DNA from: Rubricoccus sp038746605
GTDB taxonomy: Bacteria; Bacteroidota; Rhodothermia; Rhodothermales; Rubricoccaceae
Direction: 5' to 3'
Assembly (NCBI GenBank): GCA_038746605.1
Contig: JBCDKM010000014.1
Coordinates: 1-64,000 of the forward strand
DNA: 64,000 nt
Shown piece after piece: positions 43,304 through 50,842 of the stretch. Below the pieces are notes generated by a model. It worked only from the letters and a program-made list of their open reading frames with translations, made no database searches and was not told the origin of the DNA. A program made the translations under genes and the position numbers. How positions within the stretch are numbered: the first letter of the stretch is position 1; each line of letters starts with the position of its first letter.

Positions 43304-44322
43304 GTCTCCGCGTCGGCCTCGTCTACGACCGCTTTGGCGATGCCGAGCCGCCGCCCGGCGCCCCGCCCGACTGGGACGCGGAGTACGAGCCCGAGGCGAC
43401 GATTGCGGCGCTGGAGAAGGCCCTCAAGCGCTTGGGGCACATCCCCGTTCGCATCGGCAACGTGCGGTCTCTTCTGGCCGCGATGGCGCGAGGTCCGCTG
43501 GATCTCGACGCTGCCGTCACCATCGCGGAGAGCTACGGAAGCCGCAACCGCGAGGCGCACGCGCCCATCTTGCTGGAACTCGCAGGCGTGCCCTGCCTCG
43601 GCTCGGACGCGCTCTCGCTCTCGGTGTCGTTGGACAAGGCGCTGACCAAGACCGTCGTCCGCGCCGCAGGTATCGCCACGCCGGACTGGAGGGTGGTGTC
43701 GCGCGAGGCTCCTCATCTCCCGTCTTCCCTTCCGTACCCCGTCTTTGTCAAGCCGCGTTATGAGGGGACGGCCAAAGGCATCGCGCCATCGTCCCGGTGC
43801 GACGACCCCGCCCGCCTCGGTGCCGAGGTGGAACGCCAACTCGCGCTCTACGGTCAGGATCTGATCGTGGAGCGGTTCGTGGAGGGCGCCGAGTTCACCG
43901 TCGGGGTGGTCGGGACGGGCACCGAGGCGGAGGCGCTGCCAGTGCTGCAACGCGCGACGGAGCTCGAGACCGGCATTGGGCTCCATGCCCTGGAACGCCA
44001 CGAGGACGCCTCGAACCCGTTCGCGTACGATGTGGATGCGGTCCTCTCGCCGGAACTGGAGGCGGCGTTGCAGCGCGATGCCCTCGCCGCCCATCGTGCG
44101 CTGGAGTGCCGCGACTTCTCGCGCTCAGACTTCCGCGTGGATGTGGAGGGCACGGTCTGGTTTATCGAGATCAATCCGCTGCCGACGTTCGCGCCGGATG
44201 GCACGTTCGCCATCCTTGCAGAGCTGGCGGGCCAGTCGTACGAGGCGTTTCTCGCAGGAGTGCTCGCGCGAGGTCTTATTCGCCTCGCCTTGCACTTACC
44301 ATCGGATGCAGAAAAAGATTAA
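43300..44322 (+). CDS. D-alanine-D-alanine ligase-like ATP-grasp protein
   Basis: 340 residues from GTG 43300 (GTGA overlap). ATP-grasp elements: RVGLVYDRFGDAE near the start, LSVSLDKALTKTVVRAAGIA, FVKPRYEGTAKGI, DLIVERFVEGAEFTVGV and the metal-binding FIEINPLPTFAPDG. It resembles D-Ala-D-Ala ligases but lacks the usual short spacing, and a true ddl is more often near mur genes. It could add an amino acid to another acceptor. Coupling to copy 5 suggests a related job. Palindrome copy at 43812-43831 encodes ARLGAEVE. Confidence 0.8.
   Translation: MSLRVGLVYDRFGDAEPPPGAPPDWDAEYEPEATIAALEKALKRLGHIPVRIGNVRSLLAAMARGPLDLDAAVTIAESYGSRNREAHAPILLELAGVPCLGSDALSLSVSLDKALTKTVVRAAGIATPDWRVVSREAPHLPSSLPYPVFVKPRYEGTAKGIAPSSRCDDPARLGAEVERQLALYGQDLIVERFVEGAEFTVGVVGTGTEAEALPVLQRATELETGIGLHALERHEDASNPFAYDVDAVLSPELEAALQRDALAAHRALECRDFSRSDFRVDVEGTVWFIEINPLPTFAPDGTFAILAELAGQSYEAFLAGVLARGLIRLALHLPSDAEKD
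43812..43831. repeat. Dispersed palindrome inside the ATP-grasp gene
   Basis: CCGCCTCGGTGCCGAGGTGG, one mismatch. In frame as ARLGAEV. A further half copy (GGCACCGAGGCGGAGG near 43919) encodes GTEAEA. Confidence 0.75.
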
Positions 44323-44366
44323 GGATATTTGACTTTCCTGTGTGCAGGAGGTACCCTCTCAGAGTG

Positions 44367-44392
44367 TCTCGAACTCAGTGCAGAGTTCGAGA
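44367..44392. terminator. Stem-loop after the ATP-grasp gene
   Basis: TCTCGAACTC and GAGTTCGAGA, ten-base perfect arms with a 6-nt loop, 44 bp after the operon stop and 21 bp before the next start. T-rich sequence follows. Could be the operon terminator or a leader structure of the downstream small gene. Confidence 0.5.
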
Positions 44393-44413
44393 TCTGTTCC
44401 TCTCCTCATACCC

Positions 44414-44656
44414 ATGAGACGTTTCTGCCTTCTCAGTATCTTTGGCGCGGTTCTAGCCATCGCCGGTTCGCCCTCTACCGCGTACGCCATTCCCTCGGAA
44501 GGCTGCCGTGTCTACGAAGATGGCTGCCACACGTTATTCAACGTGAGCGAAAGCGGACAGGAGTCCATCTCGTGGGAATGCCACGACGGAGAAACCGGTT
44601 GGAGTCTGGTCCCTCGTGGTACCGCAGCGGAAATGTGTCCCCGCGTCATCGGCTAA
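44414..44656 (+). CDS. Small exported cysteine-containing protein
   Basis: 80 residues from ATG 44414, signal peptide ending ATAYA. The mature part of 55 residues has four Cys (GCRVYEDGC, WECHDG, MCP), suggesting two disulfides and a small periplasmic or secreted domain. No family recognised. It is 19 nt ahead of a lipoprotein gene. The DNA 44300-44410 is notably less GC-rich than surroundings. Confidence 0.6.
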   Translation: MRRFCLLSIFGAVLAIAGSPSTAYAIPSEGCRVYEDGCHTLFNVSESGQESISWECHDGETGWSLVPRGTAAEMCPRVIG

Positions 44657-44675
44657 TACCAGTAACACGTCAACG

Positions 44676-45341
44676 ATGAAGTCACCACACGTATCCACTG
44701 CTATCATCGCTGGGTTGGCGATCCTTCTCAGCGCGGGTTGTGAAACCCCGGCGTCTCCCGAAGCTGCGCCGATCAACCACATCTACGACATCGGAGCTAT
44801 TCAGTACGGTCTGTCAGAGATCCCTCGCGAGGCGAACGAGGAGGCCGTGGTTGCCCGGCTGGAAACGGAACGAGAGATCCTCGACGCCTTCCTCAACTCT
44901 ACCGCTGGTATCTCACGCTCAGACTGGCGGGCCGCACAGGCCGCGATGAATGAGGCGGTCGCGCCAGCCCAGGGAAGGACGCAGGAAAAGATGGAGCAGA
45001 TGGTCGCTGCAGCCATGCTCCGCGTGTGGCTCAGCGACGATATCCTCGACGCAGAACAGCAAAGGGCCGCTGCCCGTCACACCCAAACGCTCGTTCGGCA
45101 TCGCAGCCCAGAGGCAAACCTGATCGTGGACGGTCTCGCCCGGAGCGGTTTGGTGCTCTCCGATTCTGAGAAGGCAGATCTTGCCTCGCGAACGTTGGCC
45201 TACCTCGAAGACCGCGCCGCACGGCTCGGTGACTCGTGCTCGGGGTGCACTATCCCTTCGGTCGCCGCGTCACTCGACCGGTTTGGAGACCCTGCAGTCT
45301 TGCTTCGTTCAGCGGTTCAGAAGGCATCGATCACAGAGTGA
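44676..45341 (+). CDS. Helical lipoprotein of unknown function
   Basis: 221 residues from ATG 44676, lipobox LSAGC. The mature protein is mostly helical with repeated Arg/Glu/Ala segments (EEAVVARLETEREILDAFLN; QEKMEQMVAAAMLRVWL) and contains SCSGC near the C-terminus (possible metal or disulfide site). No family recognised. Probably in one transcript with the small Cys protein. Confidence 0.6.
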   Translation: MKSPHVSTAIIAGLAILLSAGCETPASPEAAPINHIYDIGAIQYGLSEIPREANEEAVVARLETEREILDAFLNSTAGISRSDWRAAQAAMNEAVAPAQGRTQEKMEQMVAAAMLRVWLSDDILDAEQQRAAARHTQTLVRHRSPEANLIVDGLARSGLVLSDSEKADLASRTLAYLEDRAARLGDSCSGCTIPSVAASLDRFGDPAVLLRSAVQKASITE

Positions 45342-45393
45342 GGACGGTTTCTCTTGCTTCGTGTGCTTGTAGGGATAACCGGCGGGCGCGCTC

Positions 45394-45771
45394 TTATTTC
45401 AGGGTCGTGTCCTCCACGAATCCCGCCTCGCGCCAGCCCCGGATGCCGCCGTCCATGCTCTCGACGCGGCTGTAGCCCATCGCGCGAAGAGCATCCGCCG
45501 CGAGAGCGGAACGGTAGCCGCCGCCGCAGTAGAGCACGAGCGGCGCGTCCAAATCTGGAAAGCGAGTCTCCGCGTCGCGTTCGACCACACCCTTGCCGAG
45601 GTGGACGGCCCCGGGGATGCGGCCCGCTGCCCACTCGTGTCCCTCGCGCACATCCACGAGCGTGAAGCCCTCGCCCGCCTCGCGGCGATCCTGGACGGAT
45701 TCGGCGGTCGTCTCTGTGATGCGCTCGCGCGCCGCGTCCACCAGCGCGAGGAAGCGGGGGCTGTGCGTCAC
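45394..45771 (-). CDS. Rhodanese-domain protein
   Basis: 125 residues. VDVREGHEWAAGRIPGAVHL and the active loop LYCGGGYRSALAA (catalytic Cys in the CxxGxRS pattern) define a single-domain rhodanese-fold sulfurtransferase. The N-terminal 35 residues are an extra helix. Its start overlaps the stop of the TerB-like gene by 4 nt. Sulfur acceptor unknown; cysteine desulfurase at 35733 could supply sulfur (inference). Confidence 0.85.
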   Translation of the reverse strand: MTHSPRFLALVDAARERITETTAESVQDRREAGEGFTLVDVREGHEWAAGRIPGAVHLGKGVVERDAETRFPDLDAPLVLYCGGGYRSALAADALRAMGYSRVESMDGGIRGWREAGFVEDTTLK

Positions 45772-46217
45772 GCCGCCACGGGTGGCTGGATGGGCCGCGA
45801 CAGATCCGTCTCGCTCTGGGCTTCGTGCGCGATGGTGTGCAGGTCCGCCACGTCGTCGCGCGAGAGCTTCAGCACCTGCCGAGCCTCGTGCAGGCCGACG
45901 TGCTCGCCGGGCTCGATGATGCCGTCGGCGAGGACGACGTCGATGAGGTTGAGCATGAGCGCGCGGCGGAGTTGCTCGTCTTCGTCGCGGAAGGCGAGGA
46001 GGCAGCGCTCCAGCGGCTGCGGATCGATGGCGAGGCGGAGGACGCGCTTGCGGGCGTCGCCGTCGAGGTCGGAGAGGTCGAGGGACTCGAAGATGCGGTC
46101 GTCTTCGGTCACGTCCATGTCGCGGTCAGCGTTAGACATCGAGAAGAGCGCGCCGTAGAAGGCGAGGCGCAGATCGAGGTCGTAGCCGGAGAGGTCGAGG
46201 TGAGCGGGGGCTGCCAT
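45768..46217 (-). CDS. TerB-like helical protein
   Basis: 149 residues from ATG 46217. RLAFYGALFSMSNADRDMDV, IFESLDLSDLDGDARKRVL and IDVVLADGIIEPGEHVGLHE follow the pattern of the TerB/DjlA-like helical domain, in which acidic loops after each helix may bind metal. Function in this context unknown; the rhodanese gene overlaps its 3' end. Confidence 0.6.
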   Translation of the reverse strand: MAAPAHLDLSGYDLDLRLAFYGALFSMSNADRDMDVTEDDRIFESLDLSDLDGDARKRVLRLAIDPQPLERCLLAFRDEDEQLRRALMLNLIDVVLADGIIEPGEHVGLHEARQVLKLSRDDVADLHTIAHEAQSETDLSRPIQPPVAA

Positions 46218-46254
46218 CGCGTGTGCAGGAGGGGTCCCGCAAGCTACACGCGGG

Positions 46255-46276
46255 CCCCGGGAGGATGCCCCCGGGG
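46255..46276. terminator. GC-rich stem-loop
   Basis: CCCCGGG (46255-46261) pairs with CCCGGGG (46270-46276), after the stop of the gene at 46309 on the minus strand and 38 bp before the TerB-like start. No U-tract. Confidence 0.4.
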
Positions 46277-46308
46277 AGTCTCCGAAGATCCGGCGAGGCC
46301 CGCCTCGG

Positions 46309-46947
46309 CTAGGCTGCGAGCCGCATCGGCGAGAGAATCGGCGCAGTTCCAGTGGCGGCGTAGCGCTCGAAGAGGCCTGCCAGTTCGGCGCGAAGGCGAG
46401 CGGCCGAGGGCGCCTCGGGACCCGCCGCCAGCCGTCCCGCGATGCCCGCGCGAAGCAGCGAGGCATCCACGCAGGTCTCGCCCGGGCGCAGCGCGAAGGG
46501 CGTCGGCGGTGCCTCGAAGTCCAGCGCGAACCACGCGGCGTAGAGCCGGACACCCGGGTCCCAGGCGGGTGCGTCGAACGGGGCCGGGACGGGGAGGCTG
46601 CGGAAGCCGAGCCAGACCGTCAGAGCGCGCTCGTGGCGACCCACGTTGCGCGCGAGGTCCAGGAGACGGTGCGCGTGGCGGACGCGGAGGCCTCGGCTGG
46701 TCTGCACCAGCTTCGTGCCGCGCCGCTGGATCTCGCCGAGTGTTTCCGCGAGCGTCCAGTCTGTGTCTGGCTTGGGAAGGACGGGCATCCGGGCGACCTC
46801 GCTGCCGAGGCGAAGGGGGAGACCCGCGAGCGCGCGGCCGTCCTGGCGGTGCGGGGCGGCATCGTGCGCGGCGACAGCGCGGTCGATCACGCCGGTGGCG
46901 CGGTCTGTGGGAGCGGGAGCCTGTGGGGAAGCGGCGAGGAGTAGCAT
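46309..46947 (-). CDS. Protein of unknown function
   Basis: 212 residues from ATG 46947. The start MLLLAASPQAPAPTDRATGV is weakly signal-like. The middle is helical and basic (EIQRRGTKLVQTSRGLRVRH; NVGRHERALTVWLGF). I recognise no family. It lies between fabG and the TerB-like gene on the same strand; codon pattern is like its neighbours. A half copy of the palindrome (GCCCGCCTCGG at 46298) touches its stop codon. Confidence 0.5.
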   Translation of the reverse strand: MLLLAASPQAPAPTDRATGVIDRAVAAHDAAPHRQDGRALAGLPLRLGSEVARMPVLPKPDTDWTLAETLGEIQRRGTKLVQTSRGLRVRHAHRLLDLARNVGRHERALTVWLGFRSLPVPAPFDAPAWDPGVRLYAAWFALDFEAPPTPFALRPGETCVDASLLRAGIAGRLAAGPEAPSAARLRAELAGLFERYAATGTAPILSPMRLAA

Positions 46948-47045
46948 GGCCGGGGTCCGGCGGTGTGCGCACAGCGTACCGCGCGCCGGTGCCAGCCGCG
47001 TGTCACAGGGTGGTGACAGGGGAGAGAGCCCCCCCGCGAGTGCCT

Positions 47046-47079
47046 CCGCCTCGGTCTTTCCGTGGGCGTCCCGAGGTGG
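47046..47079. repeat. Dispersed palindrome, long class
   Basis: CCGCCTCGG and CCGAGGTGG arms around a centre with TCC-GT-GGG, directly against the fabG stop codon (47081). Confidence 0.75.
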
Positions 47080-47080
47080 A

Positions 47081-47827
47081 CTACATCGCCATGCCGCCGT
47101 CCACGTGGAGGACATGGCCCGTGACGTACGTGCTCGCGTCCGAGAGGAGGAAGAGGACGGCTGCCGCGATGTCCTCGGGCTGGCCCATCCGGCCGAGCGG
47201 GATCTGGCCTTTCATGGCCTCCGTCACGTTCTCGCCGAGCCCGGCGGTCATGTCGGTCTCGATGTAGCCCGGAGCGACGACGTTGGCGCGCACGCCGCGT
47301 CCGCCCAACTCTCGCGCGAGGCTCTTGGTGAAGCCGATCAGGCCCGCTTTGCTCGCGGCGTAGTTGGCCTGCCCCGCGTTCCCCATCACGCCGACCACAG
47401 ACGAGACGGTCACGATGGAGCCCGCGCGCTGCTTCATCATGGGCCGGTACGCGGCCTTCGCGGCGTGAAAGGCGCCCGTCAGGTTGGTATCGATCACGGC
47501 CTGCCAGTCGTCCGGCGTCATGCGGATCATGAGCCCATCGCGCGTGATGCCTGCGTTGACGACGAGGCCATCGATGGAGCCCCATGTCTCGGTCACGGCC
47601 TGGATGGCCCCGGCGGCGCCCTCAGGGTCGGCGGCGTCGGCCTGGATCGCGAGGGCGCGGTCGTCTCCACCGAGTTCGTCCACGAGGGCTGCGGCGGTGT
47701 CGGTGGAGGAGCGGTAGGTGAACGCGACATGCGCGCCTGCGGCGGCGGCGGCTTGCACGATGGCGCGGCCGATGCCACGTGTGCCGCCGGTGACGAGGAC
47801 GTTCTTTCCGGAGAGGTCGAGGATCAT
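47081..47827 (-). CDS. fabG: 3-oxoacyl-ACP reductase
   Basis: 248 residues, canonical length. NADPH motif VTGGTRGIGRA, NAGITRDGLM, catalytic Ser in TVSSVVG and Tyr-Lys in NYAASKAG, then PGYIETDMTAGL. It reduces 3-oxoacyl-ACP in fatty-acid elongation. It follows fabD, but with a membrane-protein gene (copy 6) between them, which is unusual. Confidence 0.95.
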   Translation of the reverse strand: MILDLSGKNVLVTGGTRGIGRAIVQAAAAAGAHVAFTYRSSTDTAAALVDELGGDDRALAIQADAADPEGAAGAIQAVTETWGSIDGLVVNAGITRDGLMIRMTPDDWQAVIDTNLTGAFHAAKAAYRPMMKQRAGSIVTVSSVVGVMGNAGQANYAASKAGLIGFTKSLARELGGRGVRANVVAPGYIETDMTAGLGENVTEAMKGQIPLGRMGQPEDIAAAVLFLLSDASTYVTGHVLHVDGGMAM

Positions 47828-47876
47828 GAGAGGCTCAGAGGGAGATCGGCTCAGAAGCTACCGATGTCTCCCGGGC

Positions 47877-48698
47877 TCACGAGCGCTCGCGCCGCCGTTC
47901 CGTTCCAGGTGCCTCCGCCTCGGGTGCGTCACCGAGGCGGTCGAGGTCGAGCAAGGGAGCGTTGGGCGCGTGAGTGGCCTCGGCCGTGATCTCCGATCCG
48001 GTTTCCGCTTCCGAGCTTCGCGCGACCAACTCCAGGCGGTCTAGCACCGAGTCGAACTGGCCGGAGCGGTTGGCCGCCCACCATCGCGCCCAGACCTGCG
48101 AGCCGCCGCCGAAGCCGAGCGCCATCACCGCCATGATGCCCACGGCCACCCACAACTCTGGATCCACGCCTGCGACCGCCATCGCGCCGAAGATCACCAG
48201 CATCGCGGAGACGATGGCCGTCGCGATGGAGAAGCCCTTAATAGTCTCGCGGATGGACTGCGTGAGCATGAGCCGGATGCCGCCCTCGGTCGGCTCTGCG
48301 GAGAGCCGCGTGACGGTGCGGTTGCCGTTGTTGGTGCCCGTGTGGAGAGTCCACTCGCGAAGGCTACCGATCTGCCCTGCAAACCCAGCGTCTCCGAAGT
48401 GCGCACGTGCGGCGTTGACCATCGACGCCCAGGTCTCGTCGGTCAGCGGGCCTGGCACGACGCGCTGCCTCACGACCTCGACGGGCGCGCTGAGCAGCGT
48501 GCGGGTCTGTGCAGGCGCCGCGTCCAGTTCCGCGACGGCGCGGGTGACGTAGCGGGGATCCAGCCCGGCGGCACGTGCGGCCTCCTGGAGGTCTTCCAGA
48601 GAGAGGGCGCTGGACGGGCGGGCAGCGTCGGCGCGCTGCATCTCAGCCATGTGGGCGAAGATGCGCTGGGCCTCAGCCTCGGTGAACTGGCGGGACAT
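47877..48698 (-). CDS. Unrecognised two-helix membrane protein family, copy 6
   Basis: 273 residues. Same layout as 39046-43303: SRQFTEAEAQRIFAHMAEMQ, LSLEDLQEAARAAGLDPRYV, DETWASMVNAARAHFGDAG, IGSLREW, two helices (ATAIVSAMLVIFGAMAVAGV; LWVAVGIMAVMALGFGGG), then APLLDLDRLGDAPEAEAPG and a RRRERS tail. It sits between fabD and fabG in the fatty-acid operon. A palindrome copy (47915-47940) encodes part of the linker near the end. Function unknown. Confidence 0.75.
   Translation of the reverse strand: MSRQFTEAEAQRIFAHMAEMQRADAARPSSALSLEDLQEAARAAGLDPRYVTRAVAELDAAPAQTRTLLSAPVEVVRQRVVPGPLTDETWASMVNAARAHFGDAGFAGQIGSLREWTLHTGTNNGNRTVTRLSAEPTEGGIRLMLTQSIRETIKGFSIATAIVSAMLVIFGAMAVAGVDPELWVAVGIMAVMALGFGGGSQVWARWWAANRSGQFDSVLDRLELVARSSEAETGSEITAEATHAPNAPLLDLDRLGDAPEAEAPGTERRRERS
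47915..47940. repeat. Dispersed palindrome inside copy 6
   Basis: Nine-base arms CCGCCTCGG and CCGAGGCGG around 8 bp, within the coding region on the minus strand. Confidence 0.75.
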
Positions 48699-48769
48699 GC
48701 GGGCACCGGGAAGGGACCGCAGAAGGTAGGGGCCTCTCCGTGAGGGCGTCCAGTTCCTCGCGAGGGTGC

Positions 48770-48789
48770 CCGCCTCGGTACCGAGGCGG
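48770..48789. repeat. Dispersed palindrome, short class
   Basis: Perfect CCGCCTCGGTACCGAGGCGG, directly after the fabD stop (48800), between fabD and copy 6. Confidence 0.88.
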
Positions 48790-48799
48790 GGAGAGTCGG

Positions 48800-49729
48800 T
48801 TACGCGGCCAACGCTTCGATCTCGTCCGCCTTTCCAGCGGTGGCGGTCTCCGTCTGGCGACCGAGCGTCCGTTTCGCGAGACCGGCCAGCACCTTGCCCG
48901 CGCCGACCTCCACGAACCGCTCCACGCCCATGCCTTGCATGGCCTCCAGGCTCTGCGCCCAGCGGACCGGTGAGGTGAGCTGTTCCAGCAGTTTCGCGCG
49001 GATGGTCTCGGGATCGGTCGTCGGCTCCGCGGTCACGTTGAGGACGACGGGCACGCGCGGGGCGGAGAGACTGAGCGTCTCTAGCGTCGCTGCGAGGCCC
49101 TCGCCCGCGAAGGCCATCAGCGGGCTGTGGAAGGCGCCGCTCACAGGCAATGGCACGACGCGCCTCGCGCCTGCCTCGCTTGCCATCGCGCTCGCGCGCT
49201 CCACGGCCGGGCCGTCGCCCGAGATCACGATCTGGCCCGGGTCGTTGTAGTTAGCGGGCACCACGACGCCCTCGCCTGCCTCGGTGGTGTCCTCGCAGAT
49301 GCGCTCCAGATCGGCGGCGTCCATCCCGAGGACAGCGGCCATTGTGCCGGGGCGGACGTCGCCCGCCTGCGCCATCAGTTCGCCGCGTCGGCGGACCGCC
49401 AGCAGGCCGTCTTCGAGGCTCATCGCTCCCATCGCGGCCAGCGCGCTCCACTCGCCGAGGCTGTGTCCAGCGGCCACGTCCGCACTCTTGCCGAGGCGGG
49501 CCAGGACGGCGTGCGCCGCGAGGCTGTGGACGTAGAGCGCGGGCTGCGTGATCTCGGTCTGGCGGAGACGCTCAGCGCCGTCTTCCGAGAACATGATCTC
49601 AGAGAGGGAAAAGCCCAACGCAGCGTCGGCGCGGCCCACGACCTCGCGCGCCTCGGGGAAGCGGTCGGCGAGATCAGCGGCCATGCCAGCGTATTGCGAG
49701 CCTTGGCCGGGGAAGAGAAATGCTTGCAT
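48800..49729 (-). CDS. fabD: Malonyl-CoA:ACP transacylase
   Basis: 309 residues. FPGQGSQYAGMAADL at the start and the nucleophile motif GHSLGEWSAL (Ser) define FabD; the His of the dyad lies in GAFHSPLM. It loads malonyl groups onto ACP. Same strand and operon order as fabH and plsX. Start ATG 49729. Confidence 0.95.
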   Translation of the reverse strand: MQAFLFPGQGSQYAGMAADLADRFPEAREVVGRADAALGFSLSEIMFSEDGAERLRQTEITQPALYVHSLAAHAVLARLGKSADVAAGHSLGEWSALAAMGAMSLEDGLLAVRRRGELMAQAGDVRPGTMAAVLGMDAADLERICEDTTEAGEGVVVPANYNDPGQIVISGDGPAVERASAMASEAGARRVVPLPVSGAFHSPLMAFAGEGLAATLETLSLSAPRVPVVLNVTAEPTTDPETIRAKLLEQLTSPVRWAQSLEAMQGMGVERFVEVGAGKVLAGLAKRTLGRQTETATAGKADEIEALAA

Positions 49730-49744
49730 GAGGAAGGAGTTAGG

Positions 49745-49784
49745 AGGAAAGAGGAAGGAGCGGGCGGACGAGAACCTCTTTCCT
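49745..49784. other. Purine/pyrimidine inverted repeat in the fabH-fabD gap
   Basis: AGGAAAGAGG (49745-49754) and CCTCTTTCCT (49775-49784), perfect ten-base arms. The gap is strongly purine on one side and pyrimidine on the other. It could attenuate or process the fab mRNA. Confidence 0.45.
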
Positions 49785-50809
49785 CACTCCTCTTCCCTCT
49801 TCCCTTTCCCGTCGTAGGCCCACCTGAGATGGGTGGCGCCCCAGGTGTAGCCGCCACCGAAGGCCGCGAGGACGAGGTGGTCGCCGCGCCGCAACTCGGA
49901 CTCCCAGTCCCAGAGGCAAAGCGGGATGGTACCCGAGGTGGTGTTGCCGTAGCGCTCGATGTTGAGCATCACCTTGTCCATGGAAACGCCCATGCGGCGG
50001 GCGGTCGCCTCGATGATGCGGAGGTTGGCCTGGTGTGGCACGAGGTAGCGCACGTCGTCAGCACTCAACCCATTTCGTTCCATGATCTCCGCCGCCGCGT
50101 CTGCCATGCCAGTGACGGCGCGCTTGAAGACGGCCCGCCCGTCTTGGTGGAGCGTGTGCATGCCCGCCTCGATAGTCTCGTGGGTGGGGGGATGGAGGCT
50201 GCCGCCGCCGTCCATCCGCAGGTGCTCGGCGCCGGAGCCATCCGAATAGTGGACGGTATCGAGGATGCCGTGACCGTCCGTGCTGGCTTCCAACAGAACC
50301 GCTCCGGCGGCGTCGCCGAAGAGGACGCAGGTGGTGCGGTCGGTGTAGTCCACGATGCGGCTCATCGTGTCTGCGCCGATCACGAGCACCTTTTCGTACG
50401 CGCCGGACTCGATCATGCGCGCGCCCGTCGTGAGGGAGAAGAGGAAGCCGCTGCAGGCCGCGCTGAGGTCGAAGCCCCAGGCATTCGTCGCGCCGATGGC
50501 GTGCTGGACGAGGTTGGCGCTCGCCGGGAAGTGCATGTCCGCCGTTACCGTGCCGACGATGATGACATCCACCTCGGCAGCGTCGAGGCCGCGACGCGCG
50601 AGGCACTGGCGGGCAGCCTCGGTGGCCATGAAGGCGGTCGCCTTCGTCGTGTCGCGGAGGACGCGGCGTTCGCGGATGCCGGTCCGGGTGCGGATCCACT
50701 CGTCCGTCGTGTCTACCATCCGCTCCAGGTCCGCGTTGGTCAGCCGGTCCTCTGGCAGGTAGGCGCCGACAGCGGTGATGGCGGCGGTGCGGCGGGGTGC
50801 GTCGCTCAT
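49784..50809 (-). CDS. fabH: 3-oxoacyl-ACP synthase III
   Basis: 341 residues. Catalytic triad in context: Cys in LSAACSGFLF, His in VPHQANLRI, Asn in ERYGNTTSG. It starts fatty-acid synthesis by condensing acetyl-CoA (or a branched starter) with malonyl-ACP. It follows plsX by 33 nt. Confidence 0.95.
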   Translation of the reverse strand: MSDAPRRTAAITAVGAYLPEDRLTNADLERMVDTTDEWIRTRTGIRERRVLRDTTKATAFMATEAARQCLARRGLDAAEVDVIIVGTVTADMHFPASANLVQHAIGATNAWGFDLSAACSGFLFSLTTGARMIESGAYEKVLVIGADTMSRIVDYTDRTTCVLFGDAAGAVLLEASTDGHGILDTVHYSDGSGAEHLRMDGGGSLHPPTHETIEAGMHTLHQDGRAVFKRAVTGMADAAAEIMERNGLSADDVRYLVPHQANLRIIEATARRMGVSMDKVMLNIERYGNTTSGTIPLCLWDWESELRRGDHLVLAAFGGGYTWGATHLRWAYDGKGKREEE

Positions 50810-50842
50810 GCGGAGGCGTGTAGGGAACGCGGGGGAAGGAGC

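Noticed and set aside
39046..44322. Paralogue array interpreted as an anti-phage defence island
   Set aside because: No nuclease, helicase, TIR or known defence domain is present; the fab-operon location of copy 6 points away from defence.
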